Source of the DNA: Taxillus chinensis | Taxonomy: Eukaryota; Streptophyta; Magnoliopsida; Santalales; Loranthaceae | Direction of reading: 5' to 3' | Assembly (NCBI GenBank): GCA_023512835.1 | Contig: CM042086.1 | Span: 15,946,309-16,010,308 of the forward strand | Length of the DNA: 64,000 nt | Shown: positions 34,121 through 47,600 of the stretch, in pieces | Layout: the number at the start of each line of letters is the position of its first letter | Numbering within the stretch: position 1 is the first letter of the stretch | Notes under the pieces: model-generated | What the model was told of the DNA's origin: nothing | Database searches by the model: none | The model's input: only the letters and a program-made list of their open reading frames with translations | Made by a program: the position numbers and the translations under genes

Positions 34121-37100
34121 TATTTTGAGAGATTTTAAAAAAAGTTAAATTCCTAGTAAATTTAGAGTCCAGTAGTGTTCGGATAATATGTTGACTTTAA
34201 AATTTATTTTGTTTGCTTTTTCAAAAGAGAAAAAAAAAGAAAAAAAATTCAATTGAAGCAGTTATTTTTATTTTTAAATTATTAAAAAATGTATTCTCAG
34301 ATCTAGTGTTTGAGTATACTATTGCCTTCATTAAAATTATTTTGCAATGTATTAAATTTTGATTATACTATTACTTTTGAATTTTAAAATATTATAAAAT
34401 ATGATTACATGAACTTTGTCCATTTGACTTGAAGGTTTAGGAATAAATTTTATTTTTTTATAGTGTGAAGTGCCTTAGATGATATTGAAAAGCTTTTTAA
34501 AAGAAAATTTTACTTTTGAGTTTCCTCTAACCCTCGATTTTGAATTTTGGATGATTCCTCAATGCTGTTTTCCTTAGTCTTTGCTTCACGTTGTTATAGC
34601 CATTCTTATCACGAGAAGCGTTGAGCGCGAGCAGAATGTTGCATCACTATAGAAGTTTGATATTAAAGTTCTTTTTTTCAGCATATGATTATTTAAGTCA
34701 ATGTATTAAGCTATTATAGGCTTAGAAGGTTTTTTTTAATACATCTTTGCACATATTTTGACTATATGGGTGATTATTTTTTCTCTTTTGGCTTATTTAA
34801 TTTTAGTTATCAATTGAATCATATAATCTAATCTCTTAGTTTAATTCTAATTGTTAAGTTTTATGCATTACCTTTTGTACTTTTATTTTGATATCCAAAT
34901 GTCACATTTTTTTTATAAATGACCCATTAATATTTGCTCTACTTCAACACTAATTTGCATAGTCTTATTTTCTTCTTGACCTTTATTGAGTTTTTGTTTC
35001 ACTTAAATTTTATTTGGTTGAAAGCAATGATGCCTTGCACGAAGTCATATTTTTCAAGTTTTCAAGGAATCATTAAAGTCAAGTCTTTAATATTATGACA
35101 ATAATGTTTTTCATTTGCTTTTTGTTTGCTTTCAGTGCAAGGATGTTAGGAGAGGCGATCAAAGATTTCAGTTTGGTCATTGTAATTGGACTATTACATT
35201 GCATGTTTTCCTTATGTATGCAAGTATATTTATTAAGTTAATAACCCAATTAATTAGGTTAATTCTAAATCAAACATGTGCAAAATAATTATATTTATTG
35301 TAAGTGAACTTTTTTCCTTCGATTAATGTATGCATGCATTAGACATTATATCTAAAAATTTTATATATATTTTATATATTTTTTTAAACAGAAATTATTT
35401 TTATATTATAATTTAATATGAATTTTAATAAATTACATAAAATAAAATACTGAAAACAAAACTGATACCAAAACATGCACTTGCTTTCCTCTTTGTTGAT
35501 CAATTGTCATTGACAGGATTTGTACTTCACGCATAGAAGACACTATACTTTCCCGAACCACAATGCACTATTATGCTTTCATGACTTCTTGACGACTAGT
35601 TGTAGTGCTCGTTGTTTTCGGGGGCAAAGCAAGTGAATTGAATTAGTGTGTGTGGTAACTTGATTGGATGTATCTGGCGAAATGCTTTGAAGACAGGGGA
35701 GAGGTAACATTGGAGGAAGCGTACAAAAGTTCTAATTTCGAACATTCAAAGCATTTGTCTTGAGTTGAGTCCCTCATTATTCCAAGACAAATTATTTTTA
35801 ATCGAATAATTTAATCATGTATTATAATTCTATTCACAAATAATTAGCATAAAAATAAAATACAATATTATTTTTGATTTACATGTTAATACATTAACAT
35901 CCGATTTTTTTTTTTTCTAAATTGGAACTCTTAGAGCACTCGTAGCCTTTTCGAATCTTTCGGGCTTGCTTTTAAAGTCTTTTTTTCTTTCACTGCTTTC
36001 GTTTATTTGGAACGGTTGTCCAAGTGTTTGTGTGAATGCTCGGCTGAACTCCTCCCTTCATTCTTTCATTCTTTTTGCGCTCCAAAATAAAGACAAAGGC
36101 TTCGACCTTCTTTTATTCTCAAGGTCTCCTTCATTTTTTTTTTTCCGAAAGTATTATGTATATGATTTATATATATTAATGTATAAATTTTATACCAAAT
36201 CCACTTGACTTGGCTTCATGTATTAGTTCCACCATTGGTTGTTGACACCAAGGCTGCCCTGAAAATTGGAGGGCCCTAAGCAGGATCCTACAATGAGATC
36301 TCTCACCTATAAAAGTTTTTTTTATTATTAAATAAATACAAAAAAAACTAAAAAAAACTGACAGGATCTCCCTGTAATATGAGTAAATCAAGATTTTAAT
36401 AGAGATTTAAACTTTTTATTATGACTATCAATGATTAAATAAGATTTTCATTAGATTCACCTCTAACCTTCTAAAAAAGAATTAAAGAAATTTAAAACTT
36501 ATCACTATATTGAGAGCTAAGTCCAACAATAAGCTAACAGATTATATCAATGTTGTTAATTTTCAAACCTGCAATGGTAAGGTTGTAATTCACATTCACA
36601 CTTTTTTTTTAAAATTGTTTCAAAATTATTTTTCACGTATTTTCCACATTTCTTTCTCACCTGTATCTATTTGATGGTGAGAGCTTACCCTAAAGTTTTT
36701 TTGTGAGGCCCCATTAAACTGGGAGCCTCAATCCATGGCCAGGGTTGCCATTCTACGGTCCCCTCTCTTTCATCAAATTCTATCCACTATACTTGGTGAA
36801 TCATGAATGCTTCCTTTCAGTGTCAGACACTACGAAGAAGCTCCACCTCCGTACGTGTTGCGCACTATCGGTCTGTGCTGCTTTGGTTGTTTTAGGTTGC
36901 TTAGGTCTATACTTAGTGTTGTCCACTATACTTGGTTGTTACTTTGGTTGTGGAGTAGGGTGATGCATGCATGGCGTGTCAAAAGCCACCACATATGCGC
37001 CCAGCCCAGGCAATGGCAACACCGTACCCTGAGCATTTTTCATATATACAGTTATTGACAGTAATTATCTTAGTTAAATAAAGCATGAGTTTTAATGACA

Positions 37101-38392
37101 GATTTAACAAAATCAAAGTTCATTGACATTTAGTTATCATTACTATATATAAATATAATTTACCCCCAGTAAGTTTCAAATTAGTCCCCGTGACATCTCT
37201 TCTATTTTCCAAACTACCCAAGGTCTTCATTTCCTGGGAACATCGCAGGTTCTCTGTTTATTCATTGACACTGTCGATTCATTGATTATTAAACTCTCAA
37301 CTTGTTTGTAAAAAAGCGTTTTTCCCTTCTGAACCACACCACACACATCATAACTGTACGTCTTTGAATGGAAAAGGGGTTGCATATTGTCGTGTTAATT
37401 AAGAAACGACTGGTTATTGAAGTAAGACTAAGACCGCCTTTGGCTTTGGTGTCCCAAGCCAACAACCAGAAAATCACACGATCCCGCTTTTTCTCAATTG
37501 TGTTTTTTTTTTTAATTTTAATTAATTAATTTATTTATTAAAAGTAAACTAATTAAAAATTTTAACATATTTATTTACATAGAATAATATTAATCACACC
37601 ATAGTTTTTTTACCTGCTCCACCTCTAATTCTACTACCAGTCATTTAAACAACTGCCGTATATACTAAACAAGCCCAAAATATAGCAATTGAGCAACCTC
37701 GGTCGGTGAGGGTGTTTAAAATAATCAAAAACCAATAGCGAAAATGGATTTTTTTAATTCCAATAAGTTTTAAATTAATTCATTTCAATTTAAATTTTAA
37801 AAATCAAAATATTTTTTTATTTTTTATTTTTTATTTTTAAATATAATAATTATATTCAACTACAGGAAATAAAAAATTAAAAACAAAAAAATATTTTTAT
37901 TTTAGAAATCTTCTATATTAAAAACATATTTTATTTTCTTTTTGGAAAACAACAAATACTCCAACCAAATATGTTTTAATTGATTCCATTCTTCAAAAAT
38001 TATTTCTATTATTTAGTTACTCAATTCAAATCTTAATTCCAAACTTTTTACATAGCCGAATAACCACACCCCAATTTAACAGAGGTATGAACAGTCAAAG
38101 TGAGATCGAAATGGGTGAAGAGGATGAATTTTTCCCTGAGAATTGCATATTCCCCGCCTAGACTAAGACCGCAGCTGTTTTCAGTCTTAGCTTAGGCGTG
38201 GATTTAGCTGTGTGGCCTAGAGTGAGTGAATAGTGATACGATAAGATAATGGACGTTTTATATGCGTTGAAGTGGACTCTAAGGAGAGGCGACTTCTAAT
38301 TTCTTTCTTAATTAATTACATGTCCATATTTGTTAAAGAATGAAGTAAAATAAATAATATCTACAAGCACCGCTAGAATGATCTTCTTCTAA
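34121..38392. other. Intergenic region with a possible dispersed repeat
   Basis: AT-rich DNA without a credible gene. At about 36230-36760 the ends look related in inverted orientation: GGCTGCCCTGAAAATTGG with GGGCCCTAAG on the left, and GAGGCCCCATTAAACTGGGA with GGCCAGGGTTGCC on the right. This resembles common non-autonomous plant repeats with GGCCCT-type ends. Class and exact limits are unknown. Confidence 0.4.
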
Positions 38393-38589
38393 TCATTCTT
38401 CACAGTCAGTTTTGATGCAATCGTGTGATGCCTGTAAACTTTTGCTCCCTGCACAAGACGCCTCTGCATGGGGGGGGGGGAGGGATCTGTCCGGTAAGAT
38501 TCATTCTCACAGTCGTTTTGAGCAATGTGTGAGCCTGTAAACTTTTGCTCCCTGCACAAGACGCCTCTGCATGGGGGGGAGGGATCTGT
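38393..38589. repeat. Tandem ~95-base duplication past the YqgF gene
   Basis: Copies at 38393-38490 and 38501-38589 share TGTAAACTTTTGCTCCCTGC, ACAAGACGCCTCTGCATG and a G run ending AGGGATCTGT. They differ by small indels, including the G-run length (12 versus 7). It lies about 150 bases beyond the stop codon of the minus-strand gene, in its likely 3' UTR. Confidence 0.85.
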
Positions 38590-38740
38590 GAGGCTCAAAT
38601 TCAGTAATCCAAGAAGAGAAAGAAGGATGACAAGCGTTGCAGGGCCTGGATAAGCGACAAGGGCCATCATCAGCGGAAGCCAATATGGATGAGGCCGAAA
38701 GGTTGCAGGAATCTCAGCTAGCTAGCTAGTCTGCCACTCC

Positions 38741-41208
38741 TCAAAATTCTTCTCCAGAAAAATCCACATCCTTGGGTGGACCGTTTAGAATTTTTTCTTG
38801 TAGTTCCAACTGCTTGGGTAGTACGAGCTCCATTTCCTGGCCCAATGTGGAGAAATATCTTTTCAGTACCATCTGCAACCACAAAAAAACCGATACAAAA
38901 CATCAAAAAAAAAAAAAAAACACTGCTTCCCAAAGGGAAGATCACCTACTCAGCTGAGAAAAGCATTCAACAAGAGAACAATTCTATAGGATGCATTGCA
39001 TACCATTGCAGCATAGGCATCTTGTCTTCCTTGGCGAGCTGACTTGCTGAGACCCCTGTTTTTTTTTTTTTTTTTTCAGAGGATTATCTTAATTAATTAA
39101 TTCACAAACATGCTATAACTCTAAATAAACCGCTCACTATGATTCGATAAATAACAAGGCAGGAATCAAATAAGCTTTCAAATCATTGATTAATTCTTTT
39201 ATATTGTGAACACCCAATAACTGGATGTTATGGGAAATAAATTAGTCTACCAATAACGGAATGAAGCTTCATTTGGAATATCATTAAACAAACTGCTTCA
39301 CTGGGTGCAAGATAGTGAGTGGTTCACATACTCTTATCATAAGGCTCTGCAATGATATCTCCATTGAGAAAAAACAATTCGAAAAAGTACTTACATTTCA
39401 ATCATATAGTCGATAGCCTCTGTTGATGTTCCATGCTCATCCTGAAGGTATACTCTCCACCCTCTATTTATTTATAAGTGAGGTTAATAATTCATATGCA
39501 AGGAAAACAGTCTTCAATCAGAAAGTTATGAACAAAAAAAAAATGATGCAAGGAAATGAATAAGAAAAACAAATAGGATTGTCAGGGAAAAAATTAAATT
39601 GCATGCAGTTTTGAGGCAAACACGTAAATACACACCTAAACACGCACAAAATATGGGAAAAAGATTTTAAATAACAAAAACAAAATAGAAGTACCATGCT
39701 TAAAGCATGCTGCCGCATTGGGGAAGGAACTGTAGAATCAGCAGAAAGAGTGCTAGCTGCAATATATTATAAATTTAGCCTGTCAACTGTGAAGGAACTG
39801 AAATGGAACTACTGTGCATATCACATGCATTTTCATGTTCAAGCTACGCTCTTCATCAAAAGAGAGCTCCCAAAATAAATGAGTAAAAGTCGTTGGGCCT
39901 AGATCAACTGTGTGTATCACAGGAAATTAGTGTATGTGAAGTAGACACAACACAACTGAGAACTCTATTGTAACCCCAGATAACACCAAAGCACAGCTGG
40001 GTCATAAATTGACCTCCTCAGAAGAAAGGCAGAGGAGTTATAATAAGCCAAATGCCACAAAGAATAATCCTGAACATGCCAGCCACACATCTACTGCCTG
40101 TAACCTACAACATTTTTTTTCTTTATGACAGGGAGTTTTTGCCACAGGACTCTCATTTAAATTAATCAATAAGCCTCGAAAAAGGAGGAACTCATTTATG
40201 TAACAATTAATTCTGGTGTCCACCCAACTGCACTAAGAAGTTGACTAATAAGTGTTGTGGCAAAAACTCCCTGCTTGACTAGAGGCAGACATGAAACCTA
40301 ATAAGTCTCTAAACCCGAAAGGATAACTATCCAATATTTTGACTAGAAGTGTTGTAGATGCCGCATACAAACTACAAAATAACATACAATATAGTCATGA
40401 AAAAAGCATACTTTAATTAAAACTACAGTCTCTAACCTTTTAGCTGCTTGAACAGCAAATCTTCCAGCTACACTACGAACTTTGTTTGATTGAGGTGTCT
40501 CCTTCCCATGATTAGATCTGGGCAAGCCTATTATAAATTCATCTGCCTCCTGATTTTATCGATACACCATGTTCAGAAATAATTTAAGTACGGTTCAAGA
40601 CATGCATGTACATGTGCAAAAAAACGTGTTTTAGCACCCTTTATTTTTTGGCACCAACGGTTCAGGCAGGAATGGAGCCAGACCATTCAACTAGCATGTG
40701 AAATGTATGGAAACAAAAAAAATTACTGTGCAGTATCATTGGCACAATCGAGGTCCGTTTGAAGGAGATATTATGCACAAACATCTAATGTAGCAAAACC
40801 AGTACAAAATCTTGCAGCATAAGTTGCCCTTCCATACAAAACCAAGTACGCTTTCAGGTAATTTCAACTTGAAAAGGTTATTTAAGAAGGGTTTCTCAGC
40901 TGTAATATTGGATTTTCCTAGTTTGAATTTGAACATGGAACTTCTTCTGGTCGACATTTTTCCCAAATTACCATAACCCATCGTTTTAAAAGTACTTCTC
41001 GACAGAACCATCTTTATTAAAACGCCCGTGAAACACGAATTACGTCCCATGTTGTTGTTTTTTTTTTTTTTTTTTTCTAAAAAGTAGAAGTAAAAGAAGA
41101 AGAAATGTGCCTTCTGTTCTGCAATTTCAAGGAGTTTTAGCTCAAGCTTCTGCCCTCGCAACTCCAGTACCTATGTAAGCAACCGTAAAGTGTTATATAT
41201 ATACATAC

Positions 41209-41250
<42 letters not shown>

Positions 41251-41654
41251 GGAGAGAGGTGTACGGTGAGGGGGCGAATGGAGAAGCCCTTGCTAAGGGC
41301 AAGGCCAGTACGGGAAAGACCAAGATCGACGCCGAGGGTGAAGCCGCCTCTCCAGAGGGGGTCTCGGTTACGGCGAAGGGCATTGGGGGGAACGTCGTCC
41401 AAGGACAGTGCACTCATTCTTTTAGAGGCGGAGGCGGCGGCGGCGGCGGCGGCCGCGGCGGCCTTATTGTTGAGGGGGAGGTGGTGACAGTGACAGGCAC
41501 ATATTGACGAGGATGGAGTCATGAGGGACAGGGATGGGTTGGGGTTGGAGAGTCGGATAAGAAAAAAAGGTGGGTTTGGGTTTGGGTTTGGGAGGAGCGA
41601 TGACGGCGATAAGAAGGGTGGCGCTGCTACCGCCGCTGGCAGCTGCTGCCCCAT
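38741..41654 (-). CDS. YqgF/RuvX-like nuclease, probably chloroplast
   Basis: Six minus-strand exons: 41265-41654, 41111-41170, 40437-40549, 39395-39463, 39004-39055 and 38741-38872, giving 271 residues. The first ~100 residues are rich in Pro, Ser and Ala, as in a chloroplast transit peptide. The RNase H-like fold begins at GGFTLGVDLGLSRTGLALSK (Asp110). It continues with VLELRGQKLELKLLEIAEQK, EADEFIIGLPRSNHGKET, GWRVYLQDEHGTSTEAIDYM and SARQGRQDAYAAM, and ends after GPPKDVDFSGEEF. In bacteria the family (YqgF, also named RuvX) processes the 5' end of 16S rRNA; a plastid rRNA role is inferred. The second intron starts with GC (AAG then GCACAT), not GT. ATG at 41654 is the first in-frame ATG. 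Confidence 0.9.
41196..41258. repeat. (AT)n(AG)n microsatellite at an intron start
   Basis: An AT run followed by an AG run lies a few bases inside intron 1 of the YqgF-like gene, right after its donor site at 41263-41264. The intron is only about 94 bases, so the microsatellite makes up most of it. Confidence 0.85.
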
Positions 41655-44600
41655 TTTTTCCGCCACCCCCACAGTAACCTTTTTCTTTCTTTCATTTCAT
41701 CCCCAATTAAACCACCCCCATCGGTGGATTAAAATATTATATTATTTTACCATCTTGCCCTTGATAAAATAGATCGACATGGTTAAATAGAAAAAATATA
41801 AATATGTCATGATAATTACTTTTTAGAAAAAATAATAATGCCGTAGTAATTTTCATTCCATAAAACAAATGAGCCATACGGTTTTAATAATGTAATGCTA
41901 TTTTTTAAAAAATAATAATATCCATGTGTGATTTAAAATTTAAATAATAAAATAATATTATTAGCATTTCACAAAATATAATTCAAACGGTAATTAAAAT
42001 TGAAATGAACATATCAAATTGATTCAAAATATGAATATCTCGATAATACAAATAGAAATAAATATATCATTATATTTTTTTTTTATTAAAAATGCATTCA
42101 TTATATGCATGGATTAAAACACGAATCTTATTATGTTTGTTTCAGACTCTTAACACATTGGACTTTTTTTCTTTTTTTCTTTTTTATTACAATGCATTTT
42201 CAATTCTATCTAAACTTTTCTCGCCCCTACTCCATTGGCGACTGGACTCAAACAAACAAGCTTGTAGGGGCCATCACACCAAACTTGAAGGAAAATAGAG
42301 GGGTAGACGATGTGTGTGAATGACAGTGAGGATGCTTACGCCTCCACTAAGAGTGTAGAGATTTGCTACAGTGATGTCGATGACGGTACATCGACAACTC
42401 TGATGATTATAGGCCATCACACCTTAATTGATGTTTGAAAATTATCAATTGGTTAATAAAAATACAATGATGACCTATCTTGTTATTTAGTTTTAGAATT
42501 AAAATCTCTTGAATTCTAATATGATATCCACCCGATCATATACTATCATGTGTATGAATTATGTAATGAAAAAGTTATCAATTAAATATTAATTAATAAA
42601 AATTTAAGTCATCCTAGTAATCCACATCTTGATGATTCCATAGGCTAATAACAAGAGTCACATCCATATTTATGAATGGGACGATCTGGCTCTAATTTTT
42701 AACCAGGCCAAGGCGCAGAAGTAGCATTGCCTTAGGCAACATCTTTAGACTTATCCCCAGCGTCTAGAGTTGAGGAATTATGCCGGAAAGAAACAAGTGT
42801 ATCTTGAGAGGCTGCAGCCATTCGAAGGAGCCTGTCCTCAATAATATATTGGACACTGCTCTTGGGTGTGAAACTGGAGTTGGATGTGTTCTTGTTTGTT
42901 TTTCATTGGCCTACCTCAGTGGAAGGCTGGAAGTGGAGTGCCATATTCTGGACGATCGAGCGTGACAAACACATTTTTGAGAACAGACAGAGATCGATGA
43001 GTGGGCTAACAGTGTAAGATCTGTCCCACATCGGGTTCTTGAAGTTTCAACAGGAAGTCTTCAGACACCAGTGAGATAGTGCGCTTCGGTTTCTCTAAAG
43101 GCGATGACGACTTGAGACTTGGTTTGAACATTTTGAAAAGGAAAGGCGTAAGGGAGAGGAATTGAGAAAAGAGGCGTACAGAGTTGACTTCTTCATTTTT
43201 GGTGGTTTTTTGAATCTGAAGTAGTCATAAGTAAGCCAGCAAAGAGCGTTTGTCTTTGTCTTGTAACTTTCGTTACCTTTGCATTCAATCTTTTAGCACC
43301 AGGCCACCCACCTTCCCGACACCACTCACTCGAGGGTCCGAAGATTAGGATATTGGCGTGGCACTCACTCTCGCGACCTCTGCTTCGTTTCCTATCCCCC
43401 CACCCCCCCCTTCTTTTTCCCATCCACACTTCCTCATCTCCACCACTTTTTGGTTGCTTTCTTTTACAATCCTGTGATATTGAACGGCCCAAAAAAAGAC
43501 CGACTCTTGGTACGCCTAATATTCCACCGCCAGTCCAACGAACACGACTACTTGTCCTAAACTTCATTCACACCCACATAGGAGTCCTGTGGATCCTTCA
43601 CTTTTTTTTTTCTTACATCTGTTTACTTGTGTCAGTATGTATGGTAAATTTTTGAATCAGATTGTTTGCCTCATGCCTGTGAAGAATGACTCCAAATAAA
43701 GAACCACGTATAGCATGTAATTGGTGATAACATAACATGTTAATGGATCGCCTTCCAAAATATATGCTACCCCAATTTCCATTCCTACGGCTTTTGGCTG
43801 CTAGTGGCTGAACAAATCAGCACATATCAAATGCATCCAAAAGTGAGGGTGCCAAAAAACGTAAGGTGGATGACATAACCCCTTCTTTCGTCTCTCCGGT
43901 TCTGTTTTGAATGGCCAGGAAAAAAAAAAAAAAGCTGCACCAAGAAGGGGACATTATTCATGCCTACTTCGTGAGTGTAATGAAGAACCAAAAGGGGTTT
44001 CTATGTGGAAGTTACTGGCGTGTTTTATTTAATAATTTTAATTTTTCTCCGGTAATGATATGATATACTAGAGCAGGGTAAATTAAAGACAAAAGGAGGG
44101 GGAAAGCAGTTCATCATGTTTGGTACTGACAACATAATGTGTTGTCCTGCTTGCGACTCCTTTGGCATAAAGTACTGAGAATCTAATCAAGCGTGATTCA
44201 TCAAACAACACGGTCCAAGTAGATCAGGGGTAAATGTGACTGAAATGTAGAGGGTGGTCTTCATTAATCATTATTCACTTCCAATTATTATATTCTGTCA
44301 TCTTTAGCAAGAATTGTAATAGTTAGTTCCTGCTAGTGCCATCTAAAAATATGATCATCCTTGAACCTTGATGCAGGGGTGAATTGATGTTCGAAAGTGT
44401 CAGAACAGTCCAATTTTTATTTCCTGAAGGCCTTTTTGGTTGTCGGTAAGGGAAGGGATCTTGGTGGAGTGGAGACAGACCCACTTCATAATATAAATAT
44501 ATATATATATAAAAATGAGCACCTTGATTGATTGCAGCTCCCTGGTGCAACCTCAAGCTTAATAGTAGACCCAATAAATATATAATAAGTTAAGGGCTTT

Positions 44601-47600
44601 TGTGTTGTTCAAGGTTAAACCTTGGGAGTCTGACTAGCTGGGAGATCAACCCTACCCTAGATTGGGCTGATACCCAACTTATACACGGCTTGTGATATCT
44701 AATGGTTTGCTAAGTTCTCCAAAAAGAAAAAAAAAAGATTAGTTTATTTATTATATGACTTCATCTAGTGCATCATACTTTTATTTTAAATCTTATTTTG
44801 GTCGGAAGAATCAAACTTTGGTATCAAAAATACCAGAATAGATCTTTCTACAAAAACAAAATGGAACCCAAATCATACACTCTGGAAGTCGCCACACCCA
44901 AATTGGACGGGTATCTGATTAGAGGAAAAGTTTGTGTTAAGTTAAGTCAAAGGGGCCACGTAATTGAAGTGTTGTCCTTTCTTCTTCTTCTTCTTCTTCT
45001 TTTTTTAAACGTCATTGTTTCTGAGTCAATATTGGCCCCATTGTTACTACACCAGAGATGGCTTTGAAGGATTGATGTTCACAAGCTTTATACACGAGTC
45101 TTGAAAACAGCGCTTGTCTCTACTGTCTCCGTTAAGGTGGTGATATATATATATGCTTGTAGTCTATTTGAATAGAAATACGATTGATCAAAGGGTGATT
45201 GGTAAAAATTTCATTTGGGCACACCACCCACTCCGCAGTGGATCCCATTAGTTAATTTTTACTTGAGAATCTGAGACATCACTGGGATTAGTCCAATAGT
45301 GGGATTCGACACCCATTTGATTCACACTTATAAAAATGGTAAATAGTGTAATAATTGCAGCAAAAAAAAATTACAGAGAGCTATAGCTAAAAATATTTCA
45401 CAAATCGAAATATTTGATTATCTTCTTTTAACAAAGAGTAAAGAAGACACCAAAAAAAAAAAAATTTTTTTTTTTTTTTTTTTTTTTTGGTTGTGTGGTT
45501 GGGTTGGGGGGGGGGGGGGGGGGGGGGGGGGTTTTTTGGGGGGGGGGGGGGGGTTTAGTTTTTGTTTTTTTTATTGTTTTTTTTTTTTTTGTTTTTTTTT
45601 TTTTTTTTTAAGGGTGGTTTTAAAAAAAATAAAAAAAACACCAAACAAATAAAACCAAATGTGTATTCCTCTAGAGGGACACGGTCTGTCTAGGTATGTG
45701 TATGCTGGCGACTTGGCTATTCTTATGGAAAACACACAAAAAAAAAAAGCTTAAGGACTCAATTGGTTAATATAAAAGTAGCTCGTCTAGGGTTGGTAAA
45801 GGTCCCTTGTTTTTGTTATTTCCATTTTCTACTGGTGCTCTCCGAGATAGAGATAGAGCAGGGGGCTGAGCCACAGAATGCCTATAGGGTGGGTAATAAA
45901 ATTTATTTAAAATATTATTTTTAAAATTAAATATGTAACGCAACAAAAAATAATAAATAAATTTACTTGTTAATATTGTATTATAAATTACAAAAGTATT
46001 ATTTTTTAAGTGCATGGAACTGTCCTATGTAGTTTTAACATAACTTTTCTAATATTTATGTAAACATCTATTGACTTCCTGTTTGCTTAAAATTTCACTA
46101 AAAATCCTAAAGGTCAACGCATGGTTAGATCTCCCCATAGAGGCTGTTTATACATTTAGAAGTTGAATTCTCAATGAAATGAAACATAAACATCTATAAA
46201 AAGCAATATACATAGTTGTAGGAACACCCAAAACAAATACGAAATATCAGTTATTTAAATTTAAATTTTACATTTGTATTTATTTTAGTCATTTGATTTC
46301 TTTATTGCATTTATACAAATATCTTTTAAAAAATATAAACTTTTTATTTATCTAATTAGCAATTAAACTCTTACAACTAATATTTTGGAATTGATCTTAC
46401 TTGTCTTATTTATCACTTAGGTAAATATTATAAGTAATAAATTTGTATGTGTCCTTTTGAATTTCTATATCAATGTTAGGGATTGCCAATACTATGATTA
46501 AGGGTTGAATGCTAATTGTCCCAAGCGATAGATCAGTAGTGAGATCGCTTAGGCTGGTCGCAAGTACTGAATTCAATTATTATATGTGATAGCGCTTGTC
46601 TTGATTTATTTTCTAGTCTCATACATGGTTAGCAAGGTATAAAAGAGATTGTCCAATCCATGAGTTTTATCACCACAGCTTGATCGCAAAGTCGGTTGGT
46701 TCATCGGCTAGGCTTTCTACATACTTAAAAAGAGTTGAATGCTAATTACTTTCACATTTTATTCACATAGTTTTGTTTTATTTTTGCTTATAGTTTTGTG
46801 TTTCTTTTTTTTTTTATAATTTTATTTTATTTCTATATTGATGTACTTCGAAAAGTTGTGTTGTGAAAAATAAAAGACAATCTACCATCGCTTACGTATA
46901 TAATCATTTAAATGAGGAAATTTAAAAAGCTTATACCTCAATAAATACATAACTTTACTAAGTCAAAATAAAGTTAGAGCACTATTAGATGACTCGGGAT
47001 TTTAACAACAAGCATTTAACTTATAGCCAGGGTTGGAACAATTATCTCAACTTTGCTTGGAAATAAAATCAAGAGCAACAAAATTAACCATGGTTTGAGA
47101 AGCAACAAGAGATACCTTTTACAAATGCATATTAAATTAGGAATTAGCAATGGAGAGAAGTTTCTGAATTCAATTGCTTAGTTGGTTATGGTGACACCAA
47201 ATGAATTTCAACAAGTGAAAACTATGCCTAGCCACAAGGATTCACAAATCATTTGTAATTCTTGAAGTGCACCTTAATGAACCAACCCATTCACCCTAAT
47301 TTGAAGCTGAAAAATTCGAACTTATAATCAAGAAGCTAGAGAGATGGTTTCATAATGATGGAGTTGAGTATTGGCGAGGATATTTGATGACAAAGAGGAC
47401 AATGTTGTTAGGGAGAGGGTAGTGACAAAGAGTAATGGTACTAGGGAGAGTGGCATTGATTGGGAGAGGGAGGCATCAATAGGGAGAACAAAGAGTAATT
47501 GTTGGTAAAACAATTAGAGAGGATGGGGAGGGGTAGCATCCATGGGGACAAAGGTCCTAGACACCTCTCCAATGACCTTTGAGTGTCATATATAGATTCG

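Noticed and set aside
41655..41672. Start of the YqgF-like protein six codons upstream
   Set aside because: That start would need GTG; the first in-frame ATG is at 41654, which fits a plant gene.
43193..43567. 124-codon minus-strand frame
   Set aside because: Arg/Gly-rich composition without domain, splice or codon support; likely chance.
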